Shown: one piece after another, positions 51,333 to 60,475 of the stretch | Layout: the number at the start of each line of letters is the position of its first letter | How positions within the stretch are numbered: the first letter of the stretch is position 1 | Assembly (NCBI GenBank): GCA_965199555.1 | Contig: CBDASJ010000026.1 | Location: 62,001 to 126,000, forward strand | Source of the DNA: LMUY01 sp965199555 | GTDB taxonomy: Bacteria > Pseudomonadota > Alphaproteobacteria > Acetobacterales > Acetobacteraceae | DNA: 64,000 nt | Reading direction: 5' to 3' | Program-made: the position numbers and the translations under genes | The notes under the pieces: model-generated | Told to the model about the DNA's origin: nothing | What the model saw: only the letters and a program-made list of their open reading frames with translations | Databases searched by the model: none

Positions 51333-51743
51333 GTGCGGTCTAACCCGGTCGCGCTCATCTGGCTGGTCGGCGTGCTGGCGGCGGTCGTCGCCTACACCTT
51401 CGGCGCGACGGACGCGCTCACAGTCGTTTGGGCGTTCGTCCGTGACGTCATGGAGTGGGTGGACCAAACGCTGCTCCACCTTCCCGACCTGGCGGCGGCC
51501 TTCATCCCGCCGCTGGCGATCGGTGCATTCGTGGCTTTCGTGCCGCTGGCGGTGTTGTCGATCCGCGCCGGACGACGCGGCCGGATGGCGCTCGTGCTCG
51601 TCACGGCGGCGTTCCTCTGGCTGGCCGGGCGCGACGCCACGCGGATGGATTGGCTGGAGGCCTTGCTGGTGGCCGGCATCGGCGCTTTGGTGATGACGGG
51701 CCGGTTGCGCGACCGCACCGCCGTTATCACGCGTCCGCGCTAG
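51333..51743 (+). CDS. Small membrane protein, unknown function
   Basis: This 136-residue protein has about four hydrophobic segments (residues 7-28, 50-75, 83-100 and 108-122). The basic loop RAGRRGRM orients the middle. It starts with GTG 14 bases after the preceding gene and is followed by a strong terminator, so it likely ends that transcription unit. No family recognised. Confidence 0.65.
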   Translation: MRSNPVALIWLVGVLAAVVAYTFGATDALTVVWAFVRDVMEWVDQTLLHLPDLAAAFIPPLAIGAFVAFVPLAVLSIRAGRRGRMALVLVTAAFLWLAGRDATRMDWLEALLVAGIGALVMTGRLRDRTAVITRPR

Positions 51744-51764
51744 GGTGCTGGGAGGCGGCAACGA

Positions 51765-51796
51765 GAAAGGGCGGCCCGTCACCGGGCCGCCCTTTC
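51765..51796. terminator. Strong bidirectional hairpin terminator
   Basis: A perfect 14-base inverted repeat (GAAAGGGCGGCCCG / CGGGCCGCCCTTTC) around a TCAC loop lies between two convergent genes. The TTTC arm followed by TTC gives a short T-rich end for the plus strand, and AAAG arms serve the minus strand. Confidence 0.85.
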
Positions 51797-51818
51797 TTCA
51801 TCGTTTCACCAGTGCGCT

Positions 51819-52484
51819 CTAGTCCCCGAGGATGGAGCGGACCTCCGGACCCTTCTGGCCCTGTCCGACCACGACGCGAACGGATTGGCCTTCGGTCAAC
51901 GGCGGCTTGCCCGCCCGTTCCAACGCCGTGGCATGCACGAACACGTCCTTGCTGCCGTCCTGCGGGGAGATGAAGCCAAACCCCTTGTTCGGGTCGTACC
52001 ACTTCACCGTGCCCGTCATCTCGACGCCGGGGCCGGTATCCATCTGCGGACGCGGCGGGCGCGGCGACCGGAAGCCGCCTTCCCCGCCGAAGCCACCGCC
52101 ACCCGGACGCGGGCCGGACGAGCGACTGGGCGTGCTGGACGCCGTGCTTTCGTCAACGGACATCACCTGCTCGACCTGGCGGCCTTTCTGTCCCTGGCCG
52201 ACGCGCACCTGCAAGGTGGCGCCTTGGCTCACCTGCTGGATGCCGGACGCTTGCAGCGCGTTGGCGTGCAGGAAGACGTCGCCCGAGCCGTCCGCGAGCT
52301 CGACGAAGCCGAACCCCTTATCGGGGTTGTACCACTTCACCGTCGCTTGAAGCTGCGGCGCAGAAGAGGGCGGCGGCGCGAACGACGGAAAGGTCGGTGG
52401 CGTCGGCGCATTGCCGTAGAAATTGTCGTCGTCGAATCCACGACGACGCGGTTGCCGCTGGCGGTTGTCCTTCGGGGGTCTCAA
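51819..52484 (-). CDS. Double cold-shock domain protein
   Basis: This 221-residue protein has two cold-shock domains. The first (about 45-110) contains VKWYNPDKGFGFVEL (RNP1) and DVFLHANAL (RNP2). The second (about 155-220) contains VKWYDPNKGFGFIS and DVFVHATAL. A Gly/Pro/Arg-rich linker joins them, and a basic RG-type tail with FDDDNFYG precedes the first. Two-domain CSPs of this kind are typical of alphaproteobacteria and bind RNA or ssDNA. The start appears to be TTG (52484) after AGAGG. An AT-rich region around 52570-52615 could hold the promoter, which would give a leader of about 100 bases. Confidence 0.92.
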   Translation of the reverse strand: MRPPKDNRQRQPRRRGFDDDNFYGNAPTPPTFPSFAPPPSSAPQLQATVKWYNPDKGFGFVELADGSGDVFLHANALQASGIQQVSQGATLQVRVGQGQKGRQVEQVMSVDESTASSTPSRSSGPRPGGGGFGGEGGFRSPRPPRPQMDTGPGVEMTGTVKWYDPNKGFGFISPQDGSKDVFVHATALERAGKPPLTEGQSVRVVVGQGQKGPEVRSILGD

Positions 52485-52710
52485 GTACTCAATCCTCTGC
52501 CCTAAATCTTGCGCGGTGCCTGGCAGATCGGTACGGACCCCGCCTTGCCAAGGCGACGGAGCTTAATACGTCGATCTCGATATATGTTGTTGACGATCGT
52601 TGGCCTGAATTCAAGGTCGGCGACGGGTTAAATCTCCATTTGCCCACGCACTCTTGCTCGCAGGCAACGCGGCGGCTCCTATGGAACCGGAAATGACGGG
52701 GAATACGGCG

Positions 52711-53454
52711 ATGGACGACTGGACGGGCAAGCGGGTCGTGGTCATGGGCGGCAGCCGCGGGATCGGGCGATCCATCGCGCTGATGTTCGCCCAAGGCGGC
52801 GCCGCGGTGGCCATCTGCGCCCGCGGCGCCGAGGCGCTGGAGCAAACGGCAGCCGAGTTGGGCGCTGCCGCATTTTCCGGCCAGGTCGATTTGGCGGATG
52901 CCGAGGCGATCGCGCGCTTCGTGCCGCAGGCCGCGACGGCGCTGGGCGGCATCGACGTGCTGGTCAACAACGCGTCGGGCTTCGGCGCCGCGGATGACGA
53001 GGCAGCCTGGGCGGCGTCGGTCGCGGTGGACCTGATGGCGATCGTGCGCGCGACGCAGGCCGCTCTGCCCCACCTCGCGGCGCAACCCGGCAGCAGCATC
53101 GTCAACATCTCCTCCATCTCCGCCTTCCGCGCCACCAAGCGGAACCCGCCCTACGGCGCCATCAAGGCGGCGGTGATGCACTACACGGCGAGCCAGGCGA
53201 GGATGCTGGCCGCACAGGGCGTGCGGGCGAACTGCGTTTGCCCGGGCTCCGTCGAGTTCCCCGGCGGCAGTTGGGAACGCCGTCGCACCAGCGACGCGGC
53301 GCTCTACAACAGCACGCTTGAACAGATCCCGTTCGGCCGCATGGGCACGCCGGAGGAAATCGCGGAGGTGGTGGTGTTCCTCGCCTCTCAGCGGGCGCGC
53401 TGGATCACCGGGCAAAGTATCGTGGTCGATGGGGGGCAGTTGCTCGGCCCATGA
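52711..53454 (+). CDS. SDR family NAD(P)-dependent oxidoreductase
   Basis: This 247-residue classical short-chain dehydrogenase has cofactor loop VMGGSRGIGRS (residues 11-21) and LVNNASGFG. The catalytic Ser is in VNISSISAF, and Tyr148-x3-Lys152 is in PPYGAIKAA. VNCVCPG-like VRANCVCPGSVEF is present, and the C-terminus WITGQSIVVDGGQL is typical. Start ATG 52711 is chosen by length and a GGGG-type ribosome site; ATG 52681 in frame is possible. It overlaps the next gene by 4 bases (ATGA), suggesting the two enzymes act together. Confidence 0.92.
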   Translation: MDDWTGKRVVVMGGSRGIGRSIALMFAQGGAAVAICARGAEALEQTAAELGAAAFSGQVDLADAEAIARFVPQAATALGGIDVLVNNASGFGAADDEAAWAASVAVDLMAIVRATQAALPHLAAQPGSSIVNISSISAFRATKRNPPYGAIKAAVMHYTASQARMLAAQGVRANCVCPGSVEFPGGSWERRRTSDAALYNSTLEQIPFGRMGTPEEIAEVVVFLASQRARWITGQSIVVDGGQLLGP

Positions 53455-55685
53455 CCGACGACGACGCGAAGGCCAGCGTTTCCCCGCATCTGCCGTCCGA
53501 CGTACCGGAAGCGCTGGTCCCGGCCCGCCACCAGCGCGCCCGCCAGGCGTGGGACGAGGAGCTGCGCGGCACGCTGGAGCTGCAAGGCTCCACGCGGGGC
53601 GTGCCGGAAACCTGGTTCCTGGGTCCGAAGGCCGAGAACATCGACCTTCTGAAGGAGTTGGTGCTGTCCGCGATCGACAGCCATGCCGCATTCCGCCGCA
53701 GCTTCCACCCGCAGGACCCGAGCCACATCACCCCGGCATTGCGGGCCGATCCAAGGTTCCAGGAAGGCGTGGCCCGGCTGCGCGCGGATGTGGGCGAGTT
53801 GCTGGACAAGCTGCGGCTGTCCGCCCCGTTCGCGTCCATGCGCTACCAGGGGCACATGCTGTGGGACCAGGTGCTGCCGGCGACGGTCGGCCTGTTCGCC
53901 GGCATGCTGTACAACCAGAACAACGTCGCGGCCGAGGCATCCCCCGTCACCACGCGGCTGGAGATCGAGGTCGGCAACGACCTTTGCCGTATGCTGGGCT
54001 ACGACGTGCCGCCGGAAGGCAAGGCGCCCAAGCCGGGCAAGCCGCTGCCCTGGGGCCACATCACCAGCGGCGGCACGGTGGCCAACGTGGAAGCGCTGTG
54101 GGCGGCGCGGAACCTGAAGTTCGCCGCCGTGGCCATCCGCCAGGCGATCCGCGAGGTGCCGGCGCTGAACGCGGCGCGCGGCCTGGAAGTCCCGCTATGG
54201 GAAGGCGGCACCGGGCGGCTGGTCGACCTCGACACCTGGACCCTGTTGAACCTGGACATCGACACCGTGGCCGCCCTGCCCGGCGCCATCACCGAACTCG
54301 GTATCGCGCCGGAGCGGCTGACGCGCATGCTGGGCGGCTTCGCGGTGCAGAATGTCGGGCTGGTGAACTTCTACCGCTCCTTCATGCGGGACGTGGGGGA
54401 AACGCCGATGTTCCTGGCGCCGGCCACCGGCCATTACTCCTGGCCCAAGGCGGCAACGCTGCTGGGGCTGGGGCAGAACGCCGTGGCGGTGCAGCGCGTC
54501 GACCGCGACGCCCGCATGGACCTGGAGCACGTGGAGTCCACTCTGACGGACATGCTGCGGCGCCGGGTGCCGGTGCTGTGCACGGTTGCCGTGATCGGCA
54601 GCACGGAGGAAAGCGCGGTGGACCCGCTGGCCGGGCTGCTGGCGCTGCGGCAGCGGATGCGCAGCCGCGGCCTGAACTTCGCCATCCATGCCGACGCCGC
54701 CTGGGGCGGCTATTTCCGCACCATGCTGCGCGAAGCCGGGTCGGAAAGCGCCGAGGTGGGCGTCCCCACGCTGGCGATGAGCGACTACGTGCAGCGGCAA
54801 TACGCCGTGCTCGGCAAGGCGGACAGCATCACGGTGGACCCGCACAAGGGCGGCTACATCCCCTACCCGGCCGGCGCGCTGTGCTACCGCAACGCCGCCA
54901 TGCGGGACGCCATCTCGCTCCAGGCGCCGGTGGTGTTCCACAGCCAGGCGGAACCCACGGTAGGCATCTACGGCGTGGAAGGGTCCAAGCCGGGCTCCGC
55001 TGCCGCGGCGGTGTGGCTGGCGCACCGGGTGATCCGGCCGGACCGCTCCGGCTACGGCCACATCCTGGGCCAGTGCATGTGGACGTCCAAGCGCCTGTTC
55101 TGCCGCCTGCACACGCTGGACGACCCGCGCTTCCGCATCACCATGTTCAACGCCACCCCGGCCGAACGCGCGCGCCGGCCGGATGACGAGCTGGCCGCCG
55201 AACGCCAGGCGATCCGCCGGTTCGTGGAGGTGGACAATGCCGGCTTGGAAGCCATGCTGACGGCGGACCCGGCGGCCAAGCGGCTGTTCACCTCGCTCGG
55301 CTCGGACCAGGTGATCCTGGCCTTCTGCCTGAACTTCCGCACCCTGGACGGGCGGATGAACACGGATTTGGCCAAGGCGAATGCCCTGAACGACCGGGTG
55401 TTCCAGTTCTGCAGCCTGATCGAGCCGCGGGCGGACGTGAGCGATCTGGACTTGGTGCTCACCTCCTCCCGCTTCGAGCCGGGCATCTACGGCCACCATT
55501 TCGTGGACGCGTTTTCCCGCCGCCTGGGCGTGATCCCGCAGGCCGAGCTGGGCGTGGACTTCCTGATCTCCACCACCATGGACCCGTGGACCACGGAAAC
55601 CGATGGCGGCGATTTCCTCGCGGTGATCGAGGCCGCGCTGGTCCGCGCCGCCCACCGGGCGCTGGACGAGCTGGGTTACGCCTGA
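53451..55685 (+). CDS. Group II PLP-dependent amino-acid decarboxylase-like enzyme
   Basis: This 744-residue PLP enzyme has the Schiff-base Lys466 in SITVDPHKGGYIPYPAG and the cofactor Asp415 in FAIHADAAWGGYFRT. GHITSGGTVANVEALWAARN binds the phosphate. This is the glutamate/tyrosine/aspartate decarboxylase superfamily. It is longer than the 460-550 residues common in the family, with a 120-residue N-terminal extension and a large C-terminal part. The substrate cannot be deduced. It is translationally coupled to the preceding SDR, so an amine or aldehyde product may be passed between them. Confidence 0.88.
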   Translation: MTDDDAKASVSPHLPSDVPEALVPARHQRARQAWDEELRGTLELQGSTRGVPETWFLGPKAENIDLLKELVLSAIDSHAAFRRSFHPQDPSHITPALRADPRFQEGVARLRADVGELLDKLRLSAPFASMRYQGHMLWDQVLPATVGLFAGMLYNQNNVAAEASPVTTRLEIEVGNDLCRMLGYDVPPEGKAPKPGKPLPWGHITSGGTVANVEALWAARNLKFAAVAIRQAIREVPALNAARGLEVPLWEGGTGRLVDLDTWTLLNLDIDTVAALPGAITELGIAPERLTRMLGGFAVQNVGLVNFYRSFMRDVGETPMFLAPATGHYSWPKAATLLGLGQNAVAVQRVDRDARMDLEHVESTLTDMLRRRVPVLCTVAVIGSTEESAVDPLAGLLALRQRMRSRGLNFAIHADAAWGGYFRTMLREAGSESAEVGVPTLAMSDYVQRQYAVLGKADSITVDPHKGGYIPYPAGALCYRNAAMRDAISLQAPVVFHSQAEPTVGIYGVEGSKPGSAAAAVWLAHRVIRPDRSGYGHILGQCMWTSKRLFCRLHTLDDPRFRITMFNATPAERARRPDDELAAERQAIRRFVEVDNAGLEAMLTADPAAKRLFTSLGSDQVILAFCLNFRTLDGRMNTDLAKANALNDRVFQFCSLIEPRADVSDLDLVLTSSRFEPGIYGHHFVDAFSRRLGVIPQAELGVDFLISTTMDPWTTETDGGDFLAVIEAALVRAAHRALDELGYA

Positions 55686-55689
55686 CCCG

Positions 55690-56004
55690 CTACTTGCCGA
55701 ACTTCGCGAACACCTGGCGATCCCGGTTTTCCTGCATCAGCATGCGGAAGCCCGGGATCGTTTCCAGGCTCAGCCCGCCGGGGATGCCGGACTCGGCGTC
55801 AGCCACGACCTTGCCGTAGCTTTCGCCGCTCAGCTTTTCCCACTTTCCCGCCGGCTTCTTCGCCTCAACATGCACGACGGTGGCCTTCAACACCATGCGC
55901 ACCACGGCCTCCTTGGGGTTGGAGGGCTTGGTCAGGCTCGGGTGGCCGGCGATCATGGTCCAGCCGTTCTTCAGCGCCCACTCTGTCAGCTCGTCCTGCG
56001 TCAT
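55690..56004 (-). CDS. Small conserved hypothetical protein
   Basis: This 104-residue soluble protein has MTQDELTEWALKNGWTMIAG at the start, and the middle MVLKATVVHVEAKKPAGKWE looks like a beta hairpin. The ATG overlaps the ABC-F stop codon (ATGA), so it is co-translated with that gene. No family or motif recognised. Confidence 0.75.
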   Translation of the reverse strand: MTQDELTEWALKNGWTMIAGHPSLTKPSNPKEAVVRMVLKATVVHVEAKKPAGKWEKLSGESYGKVVADAESGIPGGLSLETIPGFRMLMQENRDRQVFAKFGK

Positions 56005-57626
56005 GCCGCTTTCTTCCGTTTCTGCTTGCCCGTGCGCATTTGCCCCGGCGCCGCGCCGCCCTTGGCGCGGTCCAGGACGAAGCGGGCGTAGTCGTCCATG
56101 TCGCCGTCGAACGGGACGATGGTGCCGTCCGCCGCCAGCCACAACCGGTCGGCTACCAGCTCCATCAGCGAGCGGTCATGGGTGATTAGGATAACCGCGC
56201 CGGCATAGTCGTTCAGCGCATCCAGCAGCGCGCGGCGGCTGTCGATGTCCAGATGGTTGGTCGGCTCGTCCAGGATCAGCAAATGCGGCGCCGCCATCGC
56301 CACCATGTTCAGCAGCAGCCGCGCCCGCTCCCCGCCCGACAGGTTCTCCACCGTGGTGGATTGCTTGTCGAAGTTGATGCCGAACTGCGCCAGGCGGGAG
56401 CGGTAGGAGGTTTCGCTGTCCTCCGGCCGGGCGCGGCGCATGATGTCCAGCGGGGTGTCCGCCGGGTTCATCGCCTCGATCTGGTGCTGGTGGAACCAGC
56501 CGACCTGGATGCGGCGCTCCCGCTGCATGTGGCCGGCCTGCAAGGGCAGCGCGCCCGCGGCCATCTTGGCGAAGGTGGACTTGCCGGCGCCGTTCACGCC
56601 CAGCAGGCCGATGCGGTCGTCCACGTCCAGCCGCAGGTTGAGCGCGCGCAGCACCGGCTCGGCGTCGCCATAGCCGATATCCGCCGCCTCCAACCGCATC
56701 AGCGGCGGCGCCAACGGGCGCGGCGGGGACGGCAGGATGAAGGGGGACACCCGCTCCTCCACGATGGCGGAGATCGGCTCCAGCTTGGCCAGCCGCTTCA
56801 TGCGGGATTGCGCCTGCGCCGCCTTGCTGGCCTTGGCGCGGAAGCGGTCCACGAAGCTTTGCAGATGCGCCCGCTCCGCCTCCTGCTTGACGCGCGCCGC
56901 CGATTGCAGCCGCGCCTTTTCCGCCCGGCGCTTCTCAAAATCGTCGTAGCCGCCGGTGTAGAGCTCCAGCTTGCCGTCCTTGATGTGCAGGATGTGGTCG
57001 ACCGAGTTGTTCAGCAGCTCGCGGTCATGGCTGATGATCAGGGCGGATTTCGGGTAGCGCCGCAGCCGCGCTTCCAGCCACATGGCCCCTTCCAGGTCCA
57101 GGTAGTTGGTCGGCTCGTCCAGCAGCAGCAGGTCGGGTGCGGCAAACAAGGCCGCGGCCAGGGCCACGCGCATGCGCCAGCCGCCGGAGAACTCCGCCAT
57201 CGGGCGCGCCAAATCGGCCGTGGAAAAGCCGAGGCCGGCCAGGATTTCGCCCGCCCGTGCCGGGGCGCGGTCGGCGTCGATCTCTTCCAACCGGGCGTAG
57301 ATGTCGGCGATGCGCTCGGGCGCGGCGGTTTCCAGCTCGGCATACAGCGCATCCCGCTCCTCGTCGGCGGCCAGGATGGTGTCCAGCAGGCTGACCGACG
57401 TCGCCGCATGCTCCTGCGCCACGCTGGCGACGCGGGCAGCGCGGGGCAGCACCACCTCGCCGCCATCCGGGCCGAGTTCGCCCAGGATCAGCTTGAACAG
57501 GGTCGACTTGCCCACGCCGTTGCGGCCCACCAGGCCCACCTTGGCGTTGAGCGGCAGCAGCACGCTGGCGTGGTCGAAGAACCGACGTCCCCAGGCGTTG
57601 AAGACGAGGTCGTCTATCTGGAGCAT
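56001..57626 (-). CDS. ABC-F family ATPase
   Basis: This 541-residue soluble protein has two ABC ATPase domains and no membrane domain. Walker A GRNGVGKST and GVNGAGKST, signatures FSGGWRMRVALAAALF and LSGGERARLLLNM, and Walker B LLLDEPTNYLD and LILDEPTNHLD are intact. The P-site tRNA interaction linker lies between the domains (about 240-310, Arg/Lys-rich helices). It resembles the YheS/Uup-like group that acts on stalled ribosomes. A Lys/Arg-rich tail (GKQKRKKAA) ends the protein. Confidence 0.92.
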   Translation of the reverse strand: MLQIDDLVFNAWGRRFFDHASVLLPLNAKVGLVGRNGVGKSTLFKLILGELGPDGGEVVLPRAARVASVAQEHAATSVSLLDTILAADEERDALYAELETAAPERIADIYARLEEIDADRAPARAGEILAGLGFSTADLARPMAEFSGGWRMRVALAAALFAAPDLLLLDEPTNYLDLEGAMWLEARLRRYPKSALIISHDRELLNNSVDHILHIKDGKLELYTGGYDDFEKRRAEKARLQSAARVKQEAERAHLQSFVDRFRAKASKAAQAQSRMKRLAKLEPISAIVEERVSPFILPSPPRPLAPPLMRLEAADIGYGDAEPVLRALNLRLDVDDRIGLLGVNGAGKSTFAKMAAGALPLQAGHMQRERRIQVGWFHQHQIEAMNPADTPLDIMRRARPEDSETSYRSRLAQFGINFDKQSTTVENLSGGERARLLLNMVAMAAPHLLILDEPTNHLDIDSRRALLDALNDYAGAVILITHDRSLMELVADRLWLAADGTIVPFDGDMDDYARFVLDRAKGGAAPGQMRTGKQKRKKAA

Positions 57627-57702
57627 GGTGGGGTCGGGTGTCCGGTTGCGGCGCAGCCCCTCTACCGGAAATATGCTGCGATTGCGAGCACGAAGCCCGC
57701 GG

Positions 57703-58665
57703 CTACAGCGGGCTCCTCTGTGACGGCGTGGCGAACACGCGTCGCCGCCGCAGCATCCGCACCATCCGGCGCCACCCGGCGCTTTGCTGCTGCCACCAAC
57801 TGCCGGTCGCCAGCGCCTCCTCCCCCGAAGGGTCGCCGGTGCGGACGTATTCGCGGCCGAAATCCGCCGTACCGAACAGCATGTCCCACACCGGCAGGAT
57901 GGCGCCGTAGTTGCAGCTTTGCTGCCCGGCGGCCAGCACGCCGTGATGCGCCCGGTGGAAGCGTGGGGAGATCAGCAGCCGGTCACCCAGCTTCCCGAAC
58001 GAGACCCGCGCATTGGCGTGGCTCAGGCTTTCCAGGAAGCGCAGCACCAGCACCAGCATGGGGAATTGCAGCGGCGGGATGCCGATCAGCAAGGCGATGC
58101 CGGCGGCCCACAGGAAGGAGATGACCTCGTCCACCACGTGGTTGCGGTCATCGGACCAGAACGTCATCTGCCGCTGCGCATGGTGCAGCGAATGCAGCGC
58201 CCACCACCAGCCGAAACCGTGGCTCAGCCGGTGGCGCCAATACTCGCCGCAATCCAGGATCAGCACGTACAACGCGAAGGTCAGCACCTGGTGGCCGAGC
58301 AAGCCGGGCACCAGCAACTCCAGCGTGGGCGGCACGATGCCGCGATCGGTCAGCCAGCCGCTCAACCACACCTGCACCTGGTAGAACAGCACGAAGGTCA
58401 CCAGCGGCAGCACGCCGATGCGGTTGATCAGCGTGTAAACGACGTCGATGGTCACCGCCTTCGCGTCCGGCCAGCTTTCCACCGGGCGCCACCGTTCTAG
58501 CGGCAGGCAGACTGCCAAGGTGATCGCCACCTGCGCCACGCCATACACGGCGAACAGCGCCCAGCCGTAGCCCACGTCTTCCCACTGCATCAGGTCGAAC
58601 TGATACAGCAGCGGGATGACCAGATGCTCCTGCAGCCAGCCGGCGACGGTGTCGAACGGGTCCAC
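57703..58665 (-). CDS. Sterol desaturase/fatty-acid hydroxylase family membrane enzyme
   Basis: This 320-residue membrane di-iron enzyme has the histidine clusters EYWRHRLSH, HSLHHAQRQM and SPRFHRAHHGV, plus several hydrophobic helices. The ERG3/FAH superfamily hydroxylates or desaturates lipids. The GTG start is overlapped by the stop of the preceding beta-propeller gene (TAGTG). The last 50 residues are Arg-rich and outside the conserved region. Substrate unknown; a hopanoid or fatty-acid function is possible in this lineage. Confidence 0.88.
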   Translation of the reverse strand: MDPFDTVAGWLQEHLVIPLLYQFDLMQWEDVGYGWALFAVYGVAQVAITLAVCLPLERWRPVESWPDAKAVTIDVVYTLINRIGVLPLVTFVLFYQVQVWLSGWLTDRGIVPPTLELLVPGLLGHQVLTFALYVLILDCGEYWRHRLSHGFGWWWALHSLHHAQRQMTFWSDDRNHVVDEVISFLWAAGIALLIGIPPLQFPMLVLVLRFLESLSHANARVSFGKLGDRLLISPRFHRAHHGVLAAGQQSCNYGAILPVWDMLFGTADFGREYVRTGDPSGEEALATGSWWQQQSAGWRRMVRMLRRRRVFATPSQRSPL

Positions 58666-59621
58666 TACTTGGCGCTCACCCGCGTGGGCGTAGGGGCGTT
58701 GGGGTGGGTGTTCAGCCAGATGCCGTGCGGCGAGCGCCCCGTCTCGATCGTGGAGAACTGGCCAGTCGCCGGGTCCAGCAGCGCCACCGTATGGGCCCAG
58801 CGGCGGGTGACCCAAATCTTGCCATCCGGCGCGAAATCCATGTCGTCCGGGCCGCCGGGCATGGCGATGCGGCCGCGCACCGCCAGCGTCTTCGGGTCCA
58901 GCAGGGAGATACTGCCGTCGACCCGGTTGCACACATACAGCGTGCGGCCATCCGGCGACACGAACAGGTTGTGCGCGCCCTTGGCGGTCTGCACTCGCCG
59001 CTCCACGGCGCCGGTCGACGGGTCGACCACGGCCACGTAATCCGCGCCCATGATGCCGACCAGCAGCTTGCCGTCCAGCCACAGCACGCCGGCCGGGGTC
59101 TTGCCCACCACCGTCTTCCACAGCACCGCGCCGCTATGCACGTCGATCGCGACCAGCGAGTCCGTGCCTTGCAGGCTGACATAGGCGACCGAGGAATCTG
59201 GGGAATAGTTGATATGGCTCGGCATGGACGACGCCGGGATGCGGTGGGCCAGCGTCAGCGTTGCCGCGTCGTAGATGTCGATCTGGTTGCGGGCGAGCCC
59301 GGCCACCGTCATCCACTTGCCGTTCGGGCTGTATTGCAACTGGTAGGGGTCGCTGATCGTCATGCGGCGCTGCACGTCGCCGGTGGCGGGGTCCAGGAAG
59401 AACACGGCATTCCCCGCCGTGTCGCCGACCAGCAGGGACGTGCCGTCCGGCGTCAGCGCCATGTGATGCGGCTCCCGCAGGACGGGAATGCGCTTCAGTT
59501 CCGCGTGGCTGTCCATGTCGATCAAGCTGACCGAGGCCTCGGCGGAGTTGATCACGAAGGCCAAGGGGCGCGCGGTCGCGACGGCGGGCAACAGCAGCAA
59601 GGCGAGCAGCAGTTTCTTCAT
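58665..59621 (-). CDS. Exported YVTN-type beta-propeller protein
   Basis: This 318-residue protein has a Sec signal peptide (MKKLLLALLLLPAVATA, cleavage near residue 17). About seven short beta-propeller blades follow, with motifs such as VSPDGRTLYVCNRVDGSISLLD, YSPNGKWMTVAGL and FAPDGKIWVTRRW. No redox cofactor motif is seen. It overlaps the sterol-desaturase-type gene by one base, so both are probably made from one message. Probably a periplasmic binding scaffold. Confidence 0.9.
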   Translation of the reverse strand: MKKLLLALLLLPAVATARPLAFVINSAEASVSLIDMDSHAELKRIPVLREPHHMALTPDGTSLLVGDTAGNAVFFLDPATGDVQRRMTISDPYQLQYSPNGKWMTVAGLARNQIDIYDAATLTLAHRIPASSMPSHINYSPDSSVAYVSLQGTDSLVAIDVHSGAVLWKTVVGKTPAGVLWLDGKLLVGIMGADYVAVVDPSTGAVERRVQTAKGAHNLFVSPDGRTLYVCNRVDGSISLLDPKTLAVRGRIAMPGGPDDMDFAPDGKIWVTRRWAHTVALLDPATGQFSTIETGRSPHGIWLNTHPNAPTPTRVSAK

Positions 59622-59701
59622 GATCTATCCAAGACTTCCGAGCGGTTCCTATCACGCCCCCTCCGTCCCGTGGGAGTCATTCCGCGCGGCAGACGCTGCC
59701 T

Positions 59702-60475
59702 TTAGCGCACCGGTTCGCCGCCGATCGACTCCGCCCGCTGCACCCGGCTGCCGGCGCCCCGCACCAAGGCGGCCGGGGAACGGCCCCTGCCCGGCACCGC
59801 CCAGGACACGGTGCTGCCGCGCCCCGTCACGGCGATGCGGGCGCCGGGCTGCACCACGGCTTGCACGGTCAGCAAATCGCCGCGCACCACCACCGAACGG
59901 CAGCCGCCGCGCACCACGTAGGCACTGCGGCTGCCGGTGACGATCAGGTCATGCCCGGCACAATCCGCCAGCCGTTCCTGGTCGTCGCCGGACAGTTCCA
60001 GCCGGCTGCCCTGCTCGGCGACGCCGGGTGTAGCGGCGGCCGGCACCGGTGTTGGCGCAGGCGGGGGCGGCGGTGATGGCGTCCGGGGCGGGGGCGGTGG
60101 CGCGGTTGAGACCGGTCGCGCGTTTCCGCCAGGCGAGACATCGTTGTCAGGTCCGAAGGTTTCCACGATCGGTGCGGCGCCAAGAGCGGCATAGTGGATG
60201 CGGTTGGCACTGCCTTCGACACGGATCGAGCCGCCGGCCGCGACCGCCAATTGAACCATGTTGGCAAACCCCTTCACCAGCAGCGAGCCACACGTCCCGC
60301 TCAGCACGACAGTGTCGTGGTTGCCTTCCAAGCGGACCGCCTGTCCAGGGCTGCAGCTTCCCGCCAGGGTCTGCGCCTCCGCCTGGAACAGCAGGTCGGC
60401 GGCCTGCACCCGCCCCGGTGCCACGACCAGCACCGCGCCCGCCAGCATCCAGGCCCATCCGCGACGCCGCGTCAT
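59702..60475 (-). CDS. DUF3060 domain secreted protein
   Basis: This 257-residue protein begins MTRRRGWAWMLAGAVLVVAPG, a signal peptide ending near VQA. Two short beta-strand-repeat domains of DUF3060 type follow. The first is about residues 35-100 (VRLEGNHDTVVLSGTCGSLLV, SIRVEGSANRIHYAAL). The second is about 155-235 (ADCAGHDLIVTGSRSAYVVRGG, RIAVTGRGSTVSW). A Pro-rich spacer separates them. Start ATG 60475 overlaps the previous gene's stop (ATGA). Function unknown. Confidence 0.8.
   Translation of the reverse strand: MTRRRGWAWMLAGAVLVVAPGRVQAADLLFQAEAQTLAGSCSPGQAVRLEGNHDTVVLSGTCGSLLVKGFANMVQLAVAAGGSIRVEGSANRIHYAALGAAPIVETFGPDNDVSPGGNARPVSTAPPPPPRTPSPPPPPAPTPVPAAATPGVAEQGSRLELSGDDQERLADCAGHDLIVTGSRSAYVVRGGCRSVVVRGDLLTVQAVVQPGARIAVTGRGSTVSWAVPGRGRSPAALVRGAGSRVQRAESIGGEPVR

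Noticed and set aside
57627..57702. Possible tRNA in the gap after the ABC-F gene
   Set aside because: No cloverleaf or T-loop consensus is visible.
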